DNA of 38,214 bases from Planctomycetaceae bacterium (GCA_020850695.1 JADZEF010000318.1:1-38214), one strand, 5' to 3'. Positions 17,881 through 26,143 are shown, numbered from the stretch's first letter. Notes: a model not told the origin generated them from the letters alone. Numbers and translations: made by a program.

Positions 17881-17925
17881 ATCGAATCATTCGATGGCTC
17901 GATGAAAATCAATGGATTTCATCGA
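17881..17925. promoter_or_regulatory. Candidate operator dyads
   Basis: In an AT-rich stretch between divergent genes lie two dyads: atcgaat-c-attcgat (17881-17895, perfect 7-bp arms) and tcgatgaaaatc-aatg-gatttcatcga (17899-17925, one unpaired base). Both carry T-rich/A-rich TCGAT cores. LysR-type regulators usually bind interrupted dyads between their own gene and a divergent target, which fits the position. Binding is inferred. Confidence 0.5.
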
Positions 17926-18062
17926 GAATTCGCGATCTGAGCTTCCGCGCCCCCGTTTGAGACACACGCCCTCGCTGTGCCTGTCGCTGCACCATCCGGT
18001 TTCTTCATACCCCAGGCTCGAATCCGCCTGGCGTCCCTCAAACCGAAATACGAGGCACCACG

Positions 18063-19025
18063 TTGTCTTCCGATCTCCTTCAAAGCCTCAACTTTCTTCA
18101 TCTCTACTACTTTTACGTGGTCGCGCGGGAAGGGAGCGTCTCGGCCGCCTGCGATCATCTGCACCTGACGCAGCCGACGATCAGCATGCAGATCCGCAAG
18201 CTGGAAAACGTCCTCGGGCACAAGCTCTTCACCCGGAACGGCCGCGGCGTCGCGCTCACGGCGGTTGGCAAGTCGGTCTTCGACTACGCCGAAGAGATCT
18301 TCTCGATCGGCCGTGAACTCATGAGCACCCTGCGCGGCGCTTCGGGCCAGAAGGTCTCGCGCCTGCACGTCGGCATCCTCGAAGTGATGCCGAAGCACAT
18401 CACGTTTCGCCTGCTCCAGCCGGTCCTCGCCCTGCCCCAGCCGGTGCAGATCGTCTGCCACGAGGCCTCACTCGACGAACTGACGCACGACCTCGCCCGC
18501 CACCGCTACGACGTCATCCTCTCGGACACGCCCATCCACGGCGGCGCGGGGGTCCGCACGTTTAATCACCCGCTCGGCGAAACCGGGATTGCCATCTGCG
18601 CCTCGCGCGAAATGGCCGCGAAGTACCGCGCCCGTTTCCCCGACTCACTCGACGGGGCGCCATTTCTCCTGCCCGCCGGCAACACCGAGATCCGGCGTGC
18701 GGTCGACTCCTGGTTCGATCAGCGCGGCCAGGCCCCGCACATTGTCGGAGTCTTCGACGACAGCGCCCTCATCAAGGAATTCGGACAGGCTGGCGCAGGA
18801 CTCTTTCCAGTTCCATCCGCCGCGGTCGATGATGTCACGCAGCTTTATCAGGTCGAACTTGTCGGAATGCTCGAAGGCGCGCGAGTCCACTTCTTCGCCA
18901 TCACTCCGGAGCGAAAGATCGTCCATCCCGCCGTCGTCGCCATCAGCCAGTCGGCGCGGCATGTCCTCAATAATGGACACGTCCGGCACGATGCGACTGC
19001 CGCCAGTGGTGCGGAGACGATTTGA
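18063..19025 (+). CDS. LysR-family regulator, NhaR-like
   Basis: 320 residues. The start is a TTG; GAGG (18052-18055) lies 7 bp upstream and no other start fits before the helix-turn-helix. The N-terminus LHLYYFYVVAREGSV and the following HTH (about 24-43, LTQPTISMQIRKLE) closely follow enterobacterial NhaR, as do the effector-domain segments DVILSDTPI and FDDSALIKEFG. NhaR activates sodium/proton antiporter genes in response to sodium; the ligand here is unknown. Its divergent neighbour is the stress protein/bestrophin operon, the most likely target. Confidence 0.9.
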   Translation: MSSDLLQSLNFLHLYYFYVVAREGSVSAACDHLHLTQPTISMQIRKLENVLGHKLFTRNGRGVALTAVGKSVFDYAEEIFSIGRELMSTLRGASGQKVSRLHVGILEVMPKHITFRLLQPVLALPQPVQIVCHEASLDELTHDLARHRYDVILSDTPIHGGAGVRTFNHPLGETGIAICASREMAAKYRARFPDSLDGAPFLLPAGNTEIRRAVDSWFDQRGQAPHIVGVFDDSALIKEFGQAGAGLFPVPSAAVDDVTQLYQVELVGMLEGARVHFFAITPERKIVHPAVVAISQSARHVLNNGHVRHDATAASGAETI

Positions 19026-19061
19026 ACTGCCAGCGGACTGTGAGCCGCGAAATCGCTTAAA

Positions 19062-19225
19062 GGTGGCACGCGAGTCCCTCGCGTGCACGGGCCAGTTTCC
19101 GTCAACAATCTCCCTGCGGTTGCGTCCGACTGGAATAGCCGTCACTCGAACGCTCGGACGCAGGCACGTCCCCGACTCCTGGAGCGTCCTTCCTCACGCC
19201 GCACGCGAGAGACTCGCGTGCCACC
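19062..19225. repeat. REP family A pair (right flank of RAYT 1)
   Basis: Two palindromes gcacgcgag-N3-ctcgcgtgc (19066-19086 and 19201-19221) face each other in opposite orientation, each bordered by gtgg/ccac, separated by about 115 bp. The same unit, in the same order, flanks the other side of the transposase at 19915-20080. The coding frame of the transposase runs into this block. Confidence 0.9.
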
Positions 19226-19894
19226 CTGGGGGCTGCTCCAGTAGATGAACTCCCCCGCGCGCAGCGACGCTTTCGCCGGGTTCTCTTCAATGTAGCGCCG
19301 CAGATACTCGAATTGCTCGGCGCTCCGCACCAGATGATCGAACGGTTCGCTCTGCCAGAAATGTCCAGTGCGACCGAGGCGAGCGTTGATTTCGAGAGCC
19401 GTGAACCGCAGCCAACTCTTCGTCTGTCCGCGCAGCGTGGTCGGCGGTCGGAACTGCACCAGGAGATGCACATGATTCGGCATCACGACGAAAGAGTCCA
19501 TGTCGTAGCGGCGACCATCGAAGTGCTGTAAGGCGTCCGCCACGATTCTGCCGAGTTCTGGACGTCTCAGGAAGCATTCGCCATGACAGGAATCGAGGTG
19601 ACGATGCCAGCATCGATCACGATGTCTTTTGAACTCTCTCTGCGCCGCAGGCGGAAGCGATTGGATCCAGGCGTCCATGTCGGCCACCTCGCTCCCATGA
19701 TGCCGCCGGATCCAGTCCTGCTGTTCTCTCTTCCACCGCATCAACACCTCTCGAGGCATTGAATCCGCGGTGCGGAAAGTGATGAATGTTGCAACTCCCG
19801 GCTGGAACCAGTGCGGCAGATTTCGTTCCGAGGTTTGAACCTCAGCGTCGGGGTCGAAGACTCCAAACCGGACTGGATCGCGACTCTCGGTCAT
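19142..19894 (-). CDS. REP-associated tyrosine transposase (RAYT), family 1
   Basis: 250 residues. The ATG at 19894 is preferred; a GTG at 19921 lies inside the flanking REP. It has an IS200-like Y1 transposase fold: HUH motif in VVMPNHVHLLVQ (His141, His143), FWQSEPFDHLV, and the nucleophile context YLRRYIEENPAKA (Tyr201). RAYTs are usually single-copy domesticated relatives of IS200/IS605 transposases that process REP palindromes; the flanking repeats here fit this. The last 28 residues (GGTRVSRVRREEG and an Arg-rich tail) are translated from the flanking repeat, so the C-terminus may have been lengthened by the repeat. Confidence 0.92.
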   Translation of the reverse strand: MTESRDPVRFGVFDPDAEVQTSERNLPHWFQPGVATFITFRTADSMPREVLMRWKREQQDWIRRHHGSEVADMDAWIQSLPPAAQREFKRHRDRCWHRHLDSCHGECFLRRPELGRIVADALQHFDGRRYDMDSFVVMPNHVHLLVQFRPPTTLRGQTKSWLRFTALEINARLGRTGHFWQSEPFDHLVRSAEQFEYLRRYIEENPAKASLRAGEFIYWSSPQGGTRVSRVRREEGRSRSRGRACVRAFE

Positions 19895-19914
19895 GACGTC
19901 GGCTCTGCACCAGA

Positions 19915-20080
19915 GTGGCACGCGAGTCCCCTCGCGTGCAGGGGCCAGGTTCCGTCAGCAGTCTCCCTGTCGCTGTCTCCGACACCAATGACCATCGGTC
20001 ATAACGCACTTCCGCAGGCACGCTCTCCGGCCCATGAGAGTCTGCCCTCACGCCGCACGCGAGGGGACTCGCGTGCCACA
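19915..20080. repeat. REP family A pair (left flank of RAYT 1)
   Basis: Palindromes gcacgcgag-tccc-ctcgcgtgc (19918-19939) and gcacgcgag-ggga-ctcgcgtgc (20055-20076) with gtgg/ccac borders. The spacer shares blocks with that at 19062-19225 (gccag, ttccgtca, tctccctg), so the two flanks are diverged direct copies of one about 165-bp unit. Confidence 0.9.
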
Positions 20081-20088
20081 CGGAAAGC

Positions 20089-21087
20089 TCACGGCCGTCC
20101 CAGAATGGGGTACGCGGGATCCTGGAAGCCCTTCCCGCTGTGCTCGCCCGGCGGCACCAACGTATCGATGAACGCCTCGTCCTCTTTCGTCACCTCGACG
20201 TTGAGGCAGCCCATGTTGTCGTCGAACTGGGCCATGCTCTTCGGGCCGATGATCACGCTCGTCATGATCGGGTTCGCCAGAATCCACGCGAGGGCGAAGT
20301 GCGACGCGCTGACCCCCTTCTTCTCGCAGTAGCCCGTGATCTTCTGCGCCACCTCAAAGCTGTCTTCCCGCAGTTCCGCTTCCTTCATCCGCTTGTCGCC
20401 GCGCGACGCCCGGCTTCCCTCGGGGAACGGCTGCCCCGGCTTGTACTTTCCGGTGAGTATCCCGCGAGCCAGCCCGCTGTAGCTCACCACGCCGATGCCA
20501 TACTCCTTGCACGCCGGCAGCAGCTCGACCTCGATGTCGCGGTTGACGATGTTATACAGCGGCTGGATGCAGGCGAATTTCTCCAGCCCCAGCTTATCGC
20601 TGGTCCACAACGCCTCCATCATCCGCCATGTGCGGAAGTTCGAGCAGGCGATGTAGTGCACCTTCCCCGACCGCACCATGTCGTCGAGCGCCCGCAGCGT
20701 CTCTTCGATCGGCGTCTCGTAGTCGGGCGTGTGCGTGTAGTAGATGTCGATGTAATCGGTCTTCAGCCGTCTCAAACTGTCGTTGACAGCCTTCATCATG
20801 TGAATGCGGCTGGCCCCGACGTCGTTGGGCCCGTCTCCCATCTTCTGCCGCCCCTTCGTGGCCAGCACGACGCGATCGCGACGATCGGCGATGGCCTGCC
20901 CCACCACTTCTTCCGAGTGGCCGTTGACGTACATGTCGGCCGTATCGATGAAGTTGACCCCCTGGTCGATCGCCTTGTGGATGATCTCGATCGACTCGTT
21001 GTCGTTGCACGGCCCGCCGAACATCATCGTGCCGAGACAGACGGGAGAAACCTTGACGCCGGAGCGTCCGAGAGTGCGGTAGTTCAT
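20089..21087 (-). CDS. Aldo/keto reductase
   Basis: 332 residues. The ATG at 21087 gives the canonical start MNYRTLGRSGVKVSPVCLGT. The catalytic tetrad is present: Asp48 and Tyr53 (FIDTADMY), Lys78 (VLATKG), His119 (YYTHTPD). The C-terminal NADPH-binding segment ends in VIIGPKSMAQFDDNM, where the second and third motifs of AKRs are expected. It should reduce carbonyl compounds with NADPH; the substrate is unknown and the neighbours do not help. There is no Shine-Dalgarno: the transcript has only C-rich heptamers directly before the start codon (see repeat at 21092). Confidence 0.93.
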   Translation of the reverse strand: MNYRTLGRSGVKVSPVCLGTMMFGGPCNDNESIEIIHKAIDQGVNFIDTADMYVNGHSEEVVGQAIADRRDRVVLATKGRQKMGDGPNDVGASRIHMMKAVNDSLRRLKTDYIDIYYTHTPDYETPIEETLRALDDMVRSGKVHYIACSNFRTWRMMEALWTSDKLGLEKFACIQPLYNIVNRDIEVELLPACKEYGIGVVSYSGLARGILTGKYKPGQPFPEGSRASRGDKRMKEAELREDSFEVAQKITGYCEKKGVSASHFALAWILANPIMTSVIIGPKSMAQFDDNMGCLNVEVTKEDEAFIDTLVPPGEHSGKGFQDPAYPILGRP

Positions 21088-21091
21088 GGGG

Positions 21092-21126
21092 AGGGTCGAG
21101 GGAGGAGGGACGAGGGTCAAGGGACA
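21092..21126. repeat. Five 7-bp tandem repeats before a start codon
   Basis: On the plus strand the units are AGGGTCG, AGGGAGG, AGGGACG, AGGGTCA and AGGGACA, in exact 7-bp phase, separated from the reductase ATG by gggg. In the mRNA this is a CCCT-rich leader. A similar array precedes the gene at 25957. Confidence 0.85.
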
Positions 21127-21286
21127 GAGACTACTCGACCGGCGGGTGCGTGGAAACCGAGTATTGGCGTTCAAGACCCCCGTCCTCGGCGGTTGCCTTC
21201 ATGGCGACTCCGGTCCATGCTGCGTATGCCGGCGGTCGGCCGGGAACGGAACGTGCTCGCTTACCTCGCGTCTCAAGGCCCACGCC

Positions 21287-22234
21287 ATGCATGAAAATCC
21301 GTTTCGCAGGACCGTCAAGTCTCCCCTCACGGCGGCGCAGCTGACGCCGCTCGACCCGCGCTGCCAGGTCGTCCAGTTCGAGGGGACGCTCACGCCGAAG
21401 GACTGCCAGAAGCTCGCGGACTTTCTGGAAGACTACCCCGGGATGCCGCTCCGGGCGTTCAGCTACGTCTACGCGAAAGGCGACCTGGAGTTCCTGCAAT
21501 TCTTCCCGCGACTCCAACGATTCGCCATCGATAGTTTCAAGCTCCAGAATCTCGACGGTCTTCGGTATCTCTCCGATGCCGTCGTCGAACTCCACCTCGG
21601 GCAGATCGGAGCAAAGAAGCTTTCGCTGAGACCCCTCGAGCGCTTTCCGTACCTGCGGACCTTGGCAATTGACTCCATCGCCAAGGACATCGAGATCATC
21701 GGTGCGCTGAAGATGCTGGAAGACCTCACTCTGCGGTCGGTCACGCTGCCGGGACTCGACTTTCTCAAGCCGTGCCAAACGCTCTCTCGGCTGGCGGTGA
21801 AGCTTGGAGGAACGAGGAATCTGGCAGCCATCCCCGAAATCGGCGAACTGAAGAGACTGGAACTCTGGTTGATCCGCGGGCTGGACGACGTCGGATTCGT
21901 CGCCCGGTTGCCGAAACTTCAACTGCTCATCTTGCAGGCCTTGAAACAAGTCCAGGCATTCCCGTCATTCGGACCGATGAAGGCGCTGCGGCGCGTCCAT
22001 CTGGAGACGATGAAGGGACTGACGGACCTGGCGCCGATCGCCAAAGCTCCGGCGCTGGAGGAACTTGTGGTGCACGATGCGCCGCAACTCGAACCGGAGG
22101 CGTTCCGGCCGTTCGTCGGACACCCGACGCTCCGGCGGACCAGCATCGCGATCAACAGCATCCAGCGGAACGAGGCCGTCGCTCAGCTTCTTGGATTGCC
22201 GAAGTGCGACCCGCATCGGTTCGAGCTTCGGTGA
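21287..22234 (+). CDS. Leucine-rich-repeat-like protein
   Basis: 315 residues, no signal peptide or membrane segment. The start is the ATG at 21287 with aagg about 8 bp upstream; the open frame extends further 5' but into the leader of the divergent reductase gene. From about residue 70 the protein has irregular leucine-rich repeats of 20-24 residues (LQRFAIDSFKLQNLDGL, LRTLAIDSIAKDIEII, LEDLTLRSVTLPGLDFL, LKRLELWLIRGLDDVGFV). This predicts a cytoplasmic solenoid for protein binding; the partner is unknown. It is distinct from the LRR protein at 23317, which has a membrane anchor. Confidence 0.8.
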   Translation: MHENPFRRTVKSPLTAAQLTPLDPRCQVVQFEGTLTPKDCQKLADFLEDYPGMPLRAFSYVYAKGDLEFLQFFPRLQRFAIDSFKLQNLDGLRYLSDAVVELHLGQIGAKKLSLRPLERFPYLRTLAIDSIAKDIEIIGALKMLEDLTLRSVTLPGLDFLKPCQTLSRLAVKLGGTRNLAAIPEIGELKRLELWLIRGLDDVGFVARLPKLQLLILQALKQVQAFPSFGPMKALRRVHLETMKGLTDLAPIAKAPALEELVVHDAPQLEPEAFRPFVGHPTLRRTSIAINSIQRNEAVAQLLGLPKCDPHRFELR

Positions 22235-22303
22235 TGCCGCCCAGGAAACGCCGATCAGCTCAATGTCAGGCAGGCCACTTCAAGCCAGCACGCGGGACTT
22301 CAA

Positions 22304-22329
22304 GTAGGGCAGGCTCCCGCCTGCCAACC
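22304..22329 (+). repeat. REP family B, left flank of RAYT 2
   Basis: Palindrome ggcaggc-tccc-gcctgcc (22308-22325) bordered by gtag and aacc. Its 26 bases are an exact reverse complement of 23044-23069 on the other side of the transposase gene. Confidence 0.92.
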
Positions 22330-22402
22330 AGCAGGACGTCCTCTCGCTCTCCGAATTTCTATCTCATAAGTCTTCGAACCAGAATGTTTCTGGGGAACTG
22401 AC

Positions 22403-22990
22403 ATGCCGGACTATCGTCGAGCGTTCGTGCCGGGGGGGACGTTCTTCTTCACCGTTGTCACTTACCAGCGTCAACGCTTATTCGACGTTGAAGCGAATCG
22501 CACGTTGCTGGGAAACGCCATTCGCGAGTGTCAACAGAAGTGGCCGTTCGAAATCAACGCGATCGTCCTTCTGCCCGATCATCTGCACGCGATCTGGTCA
22601 TTGCCTTCGGGCGACAGCAATTATTCCGCCCGCTGGAGCGTGATCAAAAAGACCTTCACCATCCACTACCTCAAAGCGGGAGGTCGCCAACGAGTTGCTT
22701 CACCCGGAAAACGCCGCGAACGGCGAAAGGGCGTCTGGCAGCGACGTTTCTGGGAGCATACGATCGAAGACGAAGAAGACTTCGAAGCGCATTTCGACTA
22801 CATCCGCTACAACCCGGTCAAGCACAAGCTCGTCCGTTGCCCGCACGAATGGGAACCGTCCAGCTTTCATCGATGGGTCAAGGAAGGCGTCTATCCCCTG
22901 AACTGGGCGTGCGGCCCGAATGCTCGGCCGGCGATCGCAGATTCGAAGGACGACTTCGGAGAGCCCGACGAGATGTTCGAGGTCGCTTGA
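22403..22990 (+). CDS. REP-associated tyrosine transposase (RAYT), family 2
   Basis: 195 residues; ATG with GGGGAA (22392-22396) upstream. IS200-like Y1 fold: opening MPDYRRAFVPGGTFFFTVVT, HUH motif in VLLPDHLHAIW (His60, His62), RFWEHTIEDEEDFEAH, and the nucleophile context FDYIRYNPVKHKLV (Tyr133 most likely). Only distantly similar to the RAYT at 19142, and it is framed by a different repeat. It is exactly centred in an inverted pair of REP family B, so gene plus repeats form a candidate mobile or mobilisable unit (22304-23069). Confidence 0.93.
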   Translation: MPDYRRAFVPGGTFFFTVVTYQRQRLFDVEANRTLLGNAIRECQQKWPFEINAIVLLPDHLHAIWSLPSGDSNYSARWSVIKKTFTIHYLKAGGRQRVASPGKRRERRKGVWQRRFWEHTIEDEEDFEAHFDYIRYNPVKHKLVRCPHEWEPSSFHRWVKEGVYPLNWACGPNARPAIADSKDDFGEPDEMFEVA

Positions 22991-23043
22991 AGCGAAGAGG
23001 CGTCGGGCAATTCGATCCCGACATGTCATTCACCGTCGTTTGT

Positions 23044-23069
23044 GGTTGGCAGGCGGGAGCCTGCCCTAC
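23044..23069 (-). repeat. REP family B, right flank of RAYT 2
   Basis: Palindrome ggcaggc-ggga-gcctgcc (23048-23065), an exact inverted copy of 22304-22329. Confidence 0.92.
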
Positions 23070-23137
23070 TTAACTATCGAATCTACGTCTTCGAAGAGAC
23101 AACAATCAAAGGACGAACGCCGGGGGCAGTCGAGACA

Positions 23138-23278
23138 ATGACGCGCCGTAAGCTTTGGAGTTCCGGAAACAACACGGAGTTTGACGACACTTATCACGAT
23201 CCGAACTCCGTCCGCCCCCCGGCGACGCCACCGCAATTGCCTGCGGAGATTTTGCCGCCTGAGGAAGGCAATACCTGA
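23138..23278 (+). CDS. Possible 46-residue small protein
   Basis: A short frame starting MTRRKLWSSGNNTEFDDTYH and ending in a Pro-rich tail. It lies 38 bp before the membrane LRR gene on the same strand, which makes a leader-gene role conceivable. The ribosome site is poor and no family is recognised; it may be a chance frame. Confidence 0.35.
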   Translation: MTRRKLWSSGNNTEFDDTYHDPNSVRPPATPPQLPAEILPPEEGNT

Positions 23279-23316
23279 CTCATGGAGGCGCGATCCTCCA
23301 TTCAGGAAACCCACGA

Positions 23317-24777
23317 ATGACTAATGCTCGCGAGTCTTCGCCATCCGGGGGTTTGTCCACACCTCCCAGTGTGTGGAAGCGTATTCGATGGGTTAGTCTT
23401 TGTGCCTTCGGCATGGTCCTCGTAGCGTTGGTGGTGGCCATCATCCGCGTGAATGGAGCCATTGGTGAGATCCGGAGGAGCGGCGGAGTGGTGACCTTGT
23501 CCTGGTCGCTGCCAGGAATGGAGGGCAGTCCGCCGCCCAATTGGGCGTTCCCTGCGGCCTCTTCGGTAGTCTCGGTCGACCTGACGGGCCACCAGGACGT
23601 GCTGTCGCTGGTGGAAGCGTTATGTCAGTTGCCGTCGCTGGCCGAGCTCACGCTCGACAGGAGCAACGCATCCGACGACGACATCGAACGTCTATTGCGA
23701 ACTCACCACGACATTGAACATCTATCGGTTCGCGATGTCACGTTGACGGGAAAGGCGTTCACGCGTGAGACAGCGCTTCCCAATCTAAAGTATCTATGGC
23801 TATCCGGCACGGACATCACCTCCGAATGCCGCGAATGGGTCCTGTCTTCTCCGCGGCTGATCATGCTGGATCTGGTCGGATCACGACTGCCTCGGCTCGA
23901 ATCCAAAGATATTTCGACCTTGACGAAGATCAATCGCCTTTCCTTGGATGGATTTCAGATTGACCCGTCCTTCATCGCGACCTGTCTTGAATTTCAGAAT
24001 ATCGAGAGCCTTTCGTGCATCAATTGCAGCACAGTCCCGTCCGAAGATCGGCCAGCCATTGCTCGTCCTCTCGGCAAACCGCCGGCCGCTCTAAATACGA
24101 CACTCCATCGAGTAAGCGTTGCAGGAACTCGTGGCGCGCTGGCACAAGTTCTTGAGCCGTTGCAATACGCGGCCAATCTCTACGACCTTGGGATCGATGG
24201 ATGCGTCATTGACGCATCTGTGATTGAGGCGATCCAACCGCTCGCCAAGCTGAAGCAACTGACGTTGAGCGAGTCGACGGTAGACGATGCTGGGATCTCG
24301 GAATTGTCATGCCTTGGGAATCTCCAGTATCTGGATATCTCTCGATCTCGCGCCGGAAATCTTGGTCTGGACTTCCTGACGAGGACGCAGGCTCTCAGAG
24401 TTTTTACCGCAGCAGGCTGTCAAATCAGACAGGACGGTTTTGCCCGGATAGGGCAGCTTTCGCACCTCGAAGCTCTCGACCTGTCCGGTTCGAATCTTAG
24501 CGATGACGTCGCCCCAATGGCCATCCGGAGTCCTAACCTGTCATCCCTCCGGGCGCGCGGCACGGCAATCTCGTCCATTACAGCGGTTCAGCTCTTGGCT
24601 TTACCCAAGATCCGGACGGCGGACCTGCATCACACGAATGTCGACCAGACTATCCTCCCCGCGATCAGGTCATCGAGAACAATCGAAGATATTGATCTCA
24701 CCGCAACATCGATCAAGCGGAGAGACACTGCTTCAATCACCCAAGGCCGGATCATCAATGTGAAGGTCGACGACTAA
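23317..24777 (+). CDS. Membrane-anchored leucine-rich-repeat protein
   Basis: 486 residues; AGGAAA (23304-23309) at 7 bp from the ATG. A short Ser/Pro-rich cytoplasmic start is followed by a membrane helix (about residues 26-46, VSLCAFGMVLVALVVAIIRV), then an extracytoplasmic leucine-rich solenoid of about 22-24-residue repeats (LAELTLDRSNASDDDIERLL, LKYLWLSGTDITSECREWV, LKQLTLSESTVDDAGISEL, LEALDLSGSNLSDDVAPM). The repeat style (LxxLxLxxTxIxDxxxxxL) is common in planctomycete proteins. It is slightly less GC-rich than its neighbours. Probably a surface-exposed binding scaffold; ligand unknown. Confidence 0.85.
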   Translation: MTNARESSPSGGLSTPPSVWKRIRWVSLCAFGMVLVALVVAIIRVNGAIGEIRRSGGVVTLSWSLPGMEGSPPPNWAFPAASSVVSVDLTGHQDVLSLVEALCQLPSLAELTLDRSNASDDDIERLLRTHHDIEHLSVRDVTLTGKAFTRETALPNLKYLWLSGTDITSECREWVLSSPRLIMLDLVGSRLPRLESKDISTLTKINRLSLDGFQIDPSFIATCLEFQNIESLSCINCSTVPSEDRPAIARPLGKPPAALNTTLHRVSVAGTRGALAQVLEPLQYAANLYDLGIDGCVIDASVIEAIQPLAKLKQLTLSESTVDDAGISELSCLGNLQYLDISRSRAGNLGLDFLTRTQALRVFTAAGCQIRQDGFARIGQLSHLEALDLSGSNLSDDVAPMAIRSPNLSSLRARGTAISSITAVQLLALPKIRTADLHHTNVDQTILPAIRSSRTIEDIDLTATSIKRRDTASITQGRIINVKVDD

Positions 24778-24844
24778 TTGTCCTGTGTCGTCGATACGAT
24801 CTGCCGTAATCGGCTCGTAGCGATAAAGGGCATACGGGTTATCT

Positions 24845-25957
24845 CTACCTCTCGATCACCACACTCTGCACCGTTTGGGCCTTCAGCCGGGCCGGATTCG
24901 GCTCGGGGAGCTTGTCGTAGGCTCGCACGCTCGGGACGCCCTTTGACGAGCGGACGAGTTCGATGCCGGGGTCGGACATGTCCTGGTGGTAGAAGCGGGC
25001 GCTCGGGAAGATGTCGGCCGGATACGTGAAGTTGTCGAGCATCGCGAGGGCGATGCACAGGGCGGCGCCGGTGGCGCTTTCGAGCATGCCGCCGACCCAG
25101 CACGGGATGCCCGCCTTCTGGCAGATGTTGTGGATGGCGACCGCGTTCGTCAGGCCGCCGACTCGACCCGGCTTGATGTTGACGTAGCGGCAACTCTGGA
25201 GGGCGATCGCCTGCTCGGCCTGTCGCGGGTGGACCATGCTTTCGTCGAGACAGACCGGCGTGCGGATGCTCCGCTGCAGCTCGGCATGATCGACCAGGTC
25301 GTCGTGCTGGAGCGGCTGCTCGATCATTTCGAGCTTGAACTCGTCGACCGCCTGGAACAGCGGGAGGTCCTTCAGCCGGTACCCGCTGTTGCAGTCGATG
25401 TGGATGGGGTGCGTCGGCTGCTCCTTGCGGACCGCCTTGAGCATCGGGATGTCCCACCCCGGGCGGAATTTCAGCTTGATGCGGGGGAAGCCGTCCTCGA
25501 CCGCCTTGGCGATGGGGTCGAAGAGTTCCTCGATGCGGTCCATGACGCCGAAGTCGGCACCGACGGGGACTTCGTTCCGCGTCGCCCCCAGCAGCGTGTG
25601 GAGCGGGGTGTTGGTGAGCTTGCTCTGCAGGCTCCACCAGGCGGTGTCGAGGGCGGCCTTGGCGAAGGGGTTTCCCTTGAAGAGGGAGAGCTTCTGCTGC
25701 AGGTCGGCCCCGCTGGCGACGTCCTGCCCGACGAGCGCCGGGGCCAGCCATTCCTTGCAGACGCCGAAGATGCCCCCCGCCCATTCGGGGCTGTAGCACG
25801 GGGCGGCGAACGGAGCCGATTCGCCCCAGCCGTCGACCGACCCGCTGGTCATGCGGGCGAGCACCGCATGAATGGCCGCGTCCTCACCGTAGGCGGTCCG
25901 CCACGGATAGATGAGGGGCATGGCGACATGGAACAGTTCGATGCGGTCGATACGCAT
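24845..25957 (-). CDS. menC: o-Succinylbenzoate synthase-like enolase-superfamily enzyme
   Basis: 370 residues. It belongs to the muconate-lactonizing subgroup, with all expected residues: Lys161 and Lys163 (RIKLKFRPG, a K-x-K motif), metal ligands Asp188 (HIDCNSGY), Glu213 (MIEQPL) and Asp238 (CLDES), and Lys262 (NIKPGRVGG). GGMLESATG near the C-terminus is typical of MenC/N-succinylamino-acid racemase-type proteins. The likely reaction is dehydration of SHCHC to o-succinylbenzoate in menaquinone synthesis; N-acylamino-acid racemase activity cannot be excluded, and no other men gene is near. The leader before the ATG is a C-rich heptamer array instead of a Shine-Dalgarno. Confidence 0.88.
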   Translation of the reverse strand: MRIDRIELFHVAMPLIYPWRTAYGEDAAIHAVLARMTSGSVDGWGESAPFAAPCYSPEWAGGIFGVCKEWLAPALVGQDVASGADLQQKLSLFKGNPFAKAALDTAWWSLQSKLTNTPLHTLLGATRNEVPVGADFGVMDRIEELFDPIAKAVEDGFPRIKLKFRPGWDIPMLKAVRKEQPTHPIHIDCNSGYRLKDLPLFQAVDEFKLEMIEQPLQHDDLVDHAELQRSIRTPVCLDESMVHPRQAEQAIALQSCRYVNIKPGRVGGLTNAVAIHNICQKAGIPCWVGGMLESATGAALCIALAMLDNFTYPADIFPSARFYHQDMSDPGIELVRSSKGVPSVRAYDKLPEPNPARLKAQTVQSVVIER

Positions 25958-25962
25958 GGGGA

Positions 25963-26004
25963 AGGAGTCAGTAGACAGGAGTCAGGAGACAGGAGCGAGG
26001 CACG
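25963..26004. repeat. Six 7-bp tandem repeats before a start codon
   Basis: Plus-strand units: AGGAGTC, AGTAGAC, AGGAGTC, AGGAGAC, AGGAGCG, AGGCACG, in exact phase. The array begins 5 bp from the MenC-like ATG, with gggga in between, the same architecture as at 21088-21126. Confidence 0.85.
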
Positions 26005-26143
26005 GTAGAACGCAACGATATCCGTGCGGTCGGCTCGCTGCCATGTCGGGGGTGCCGTGATGTGCACCGCGAAATGGAACCGCCGTCGTGCCTGGGTGAT
26101 TTCGCTTCCTCCCGTCTCATCGCACGTCTGCTACGATGATGTC

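Noticed and set aside
22240..22402. A pseudogene or second transposase upstream of RAYT 2
   Set aside because: Only repeat and leader sequence with no Y1-transposase motifs in any frame.
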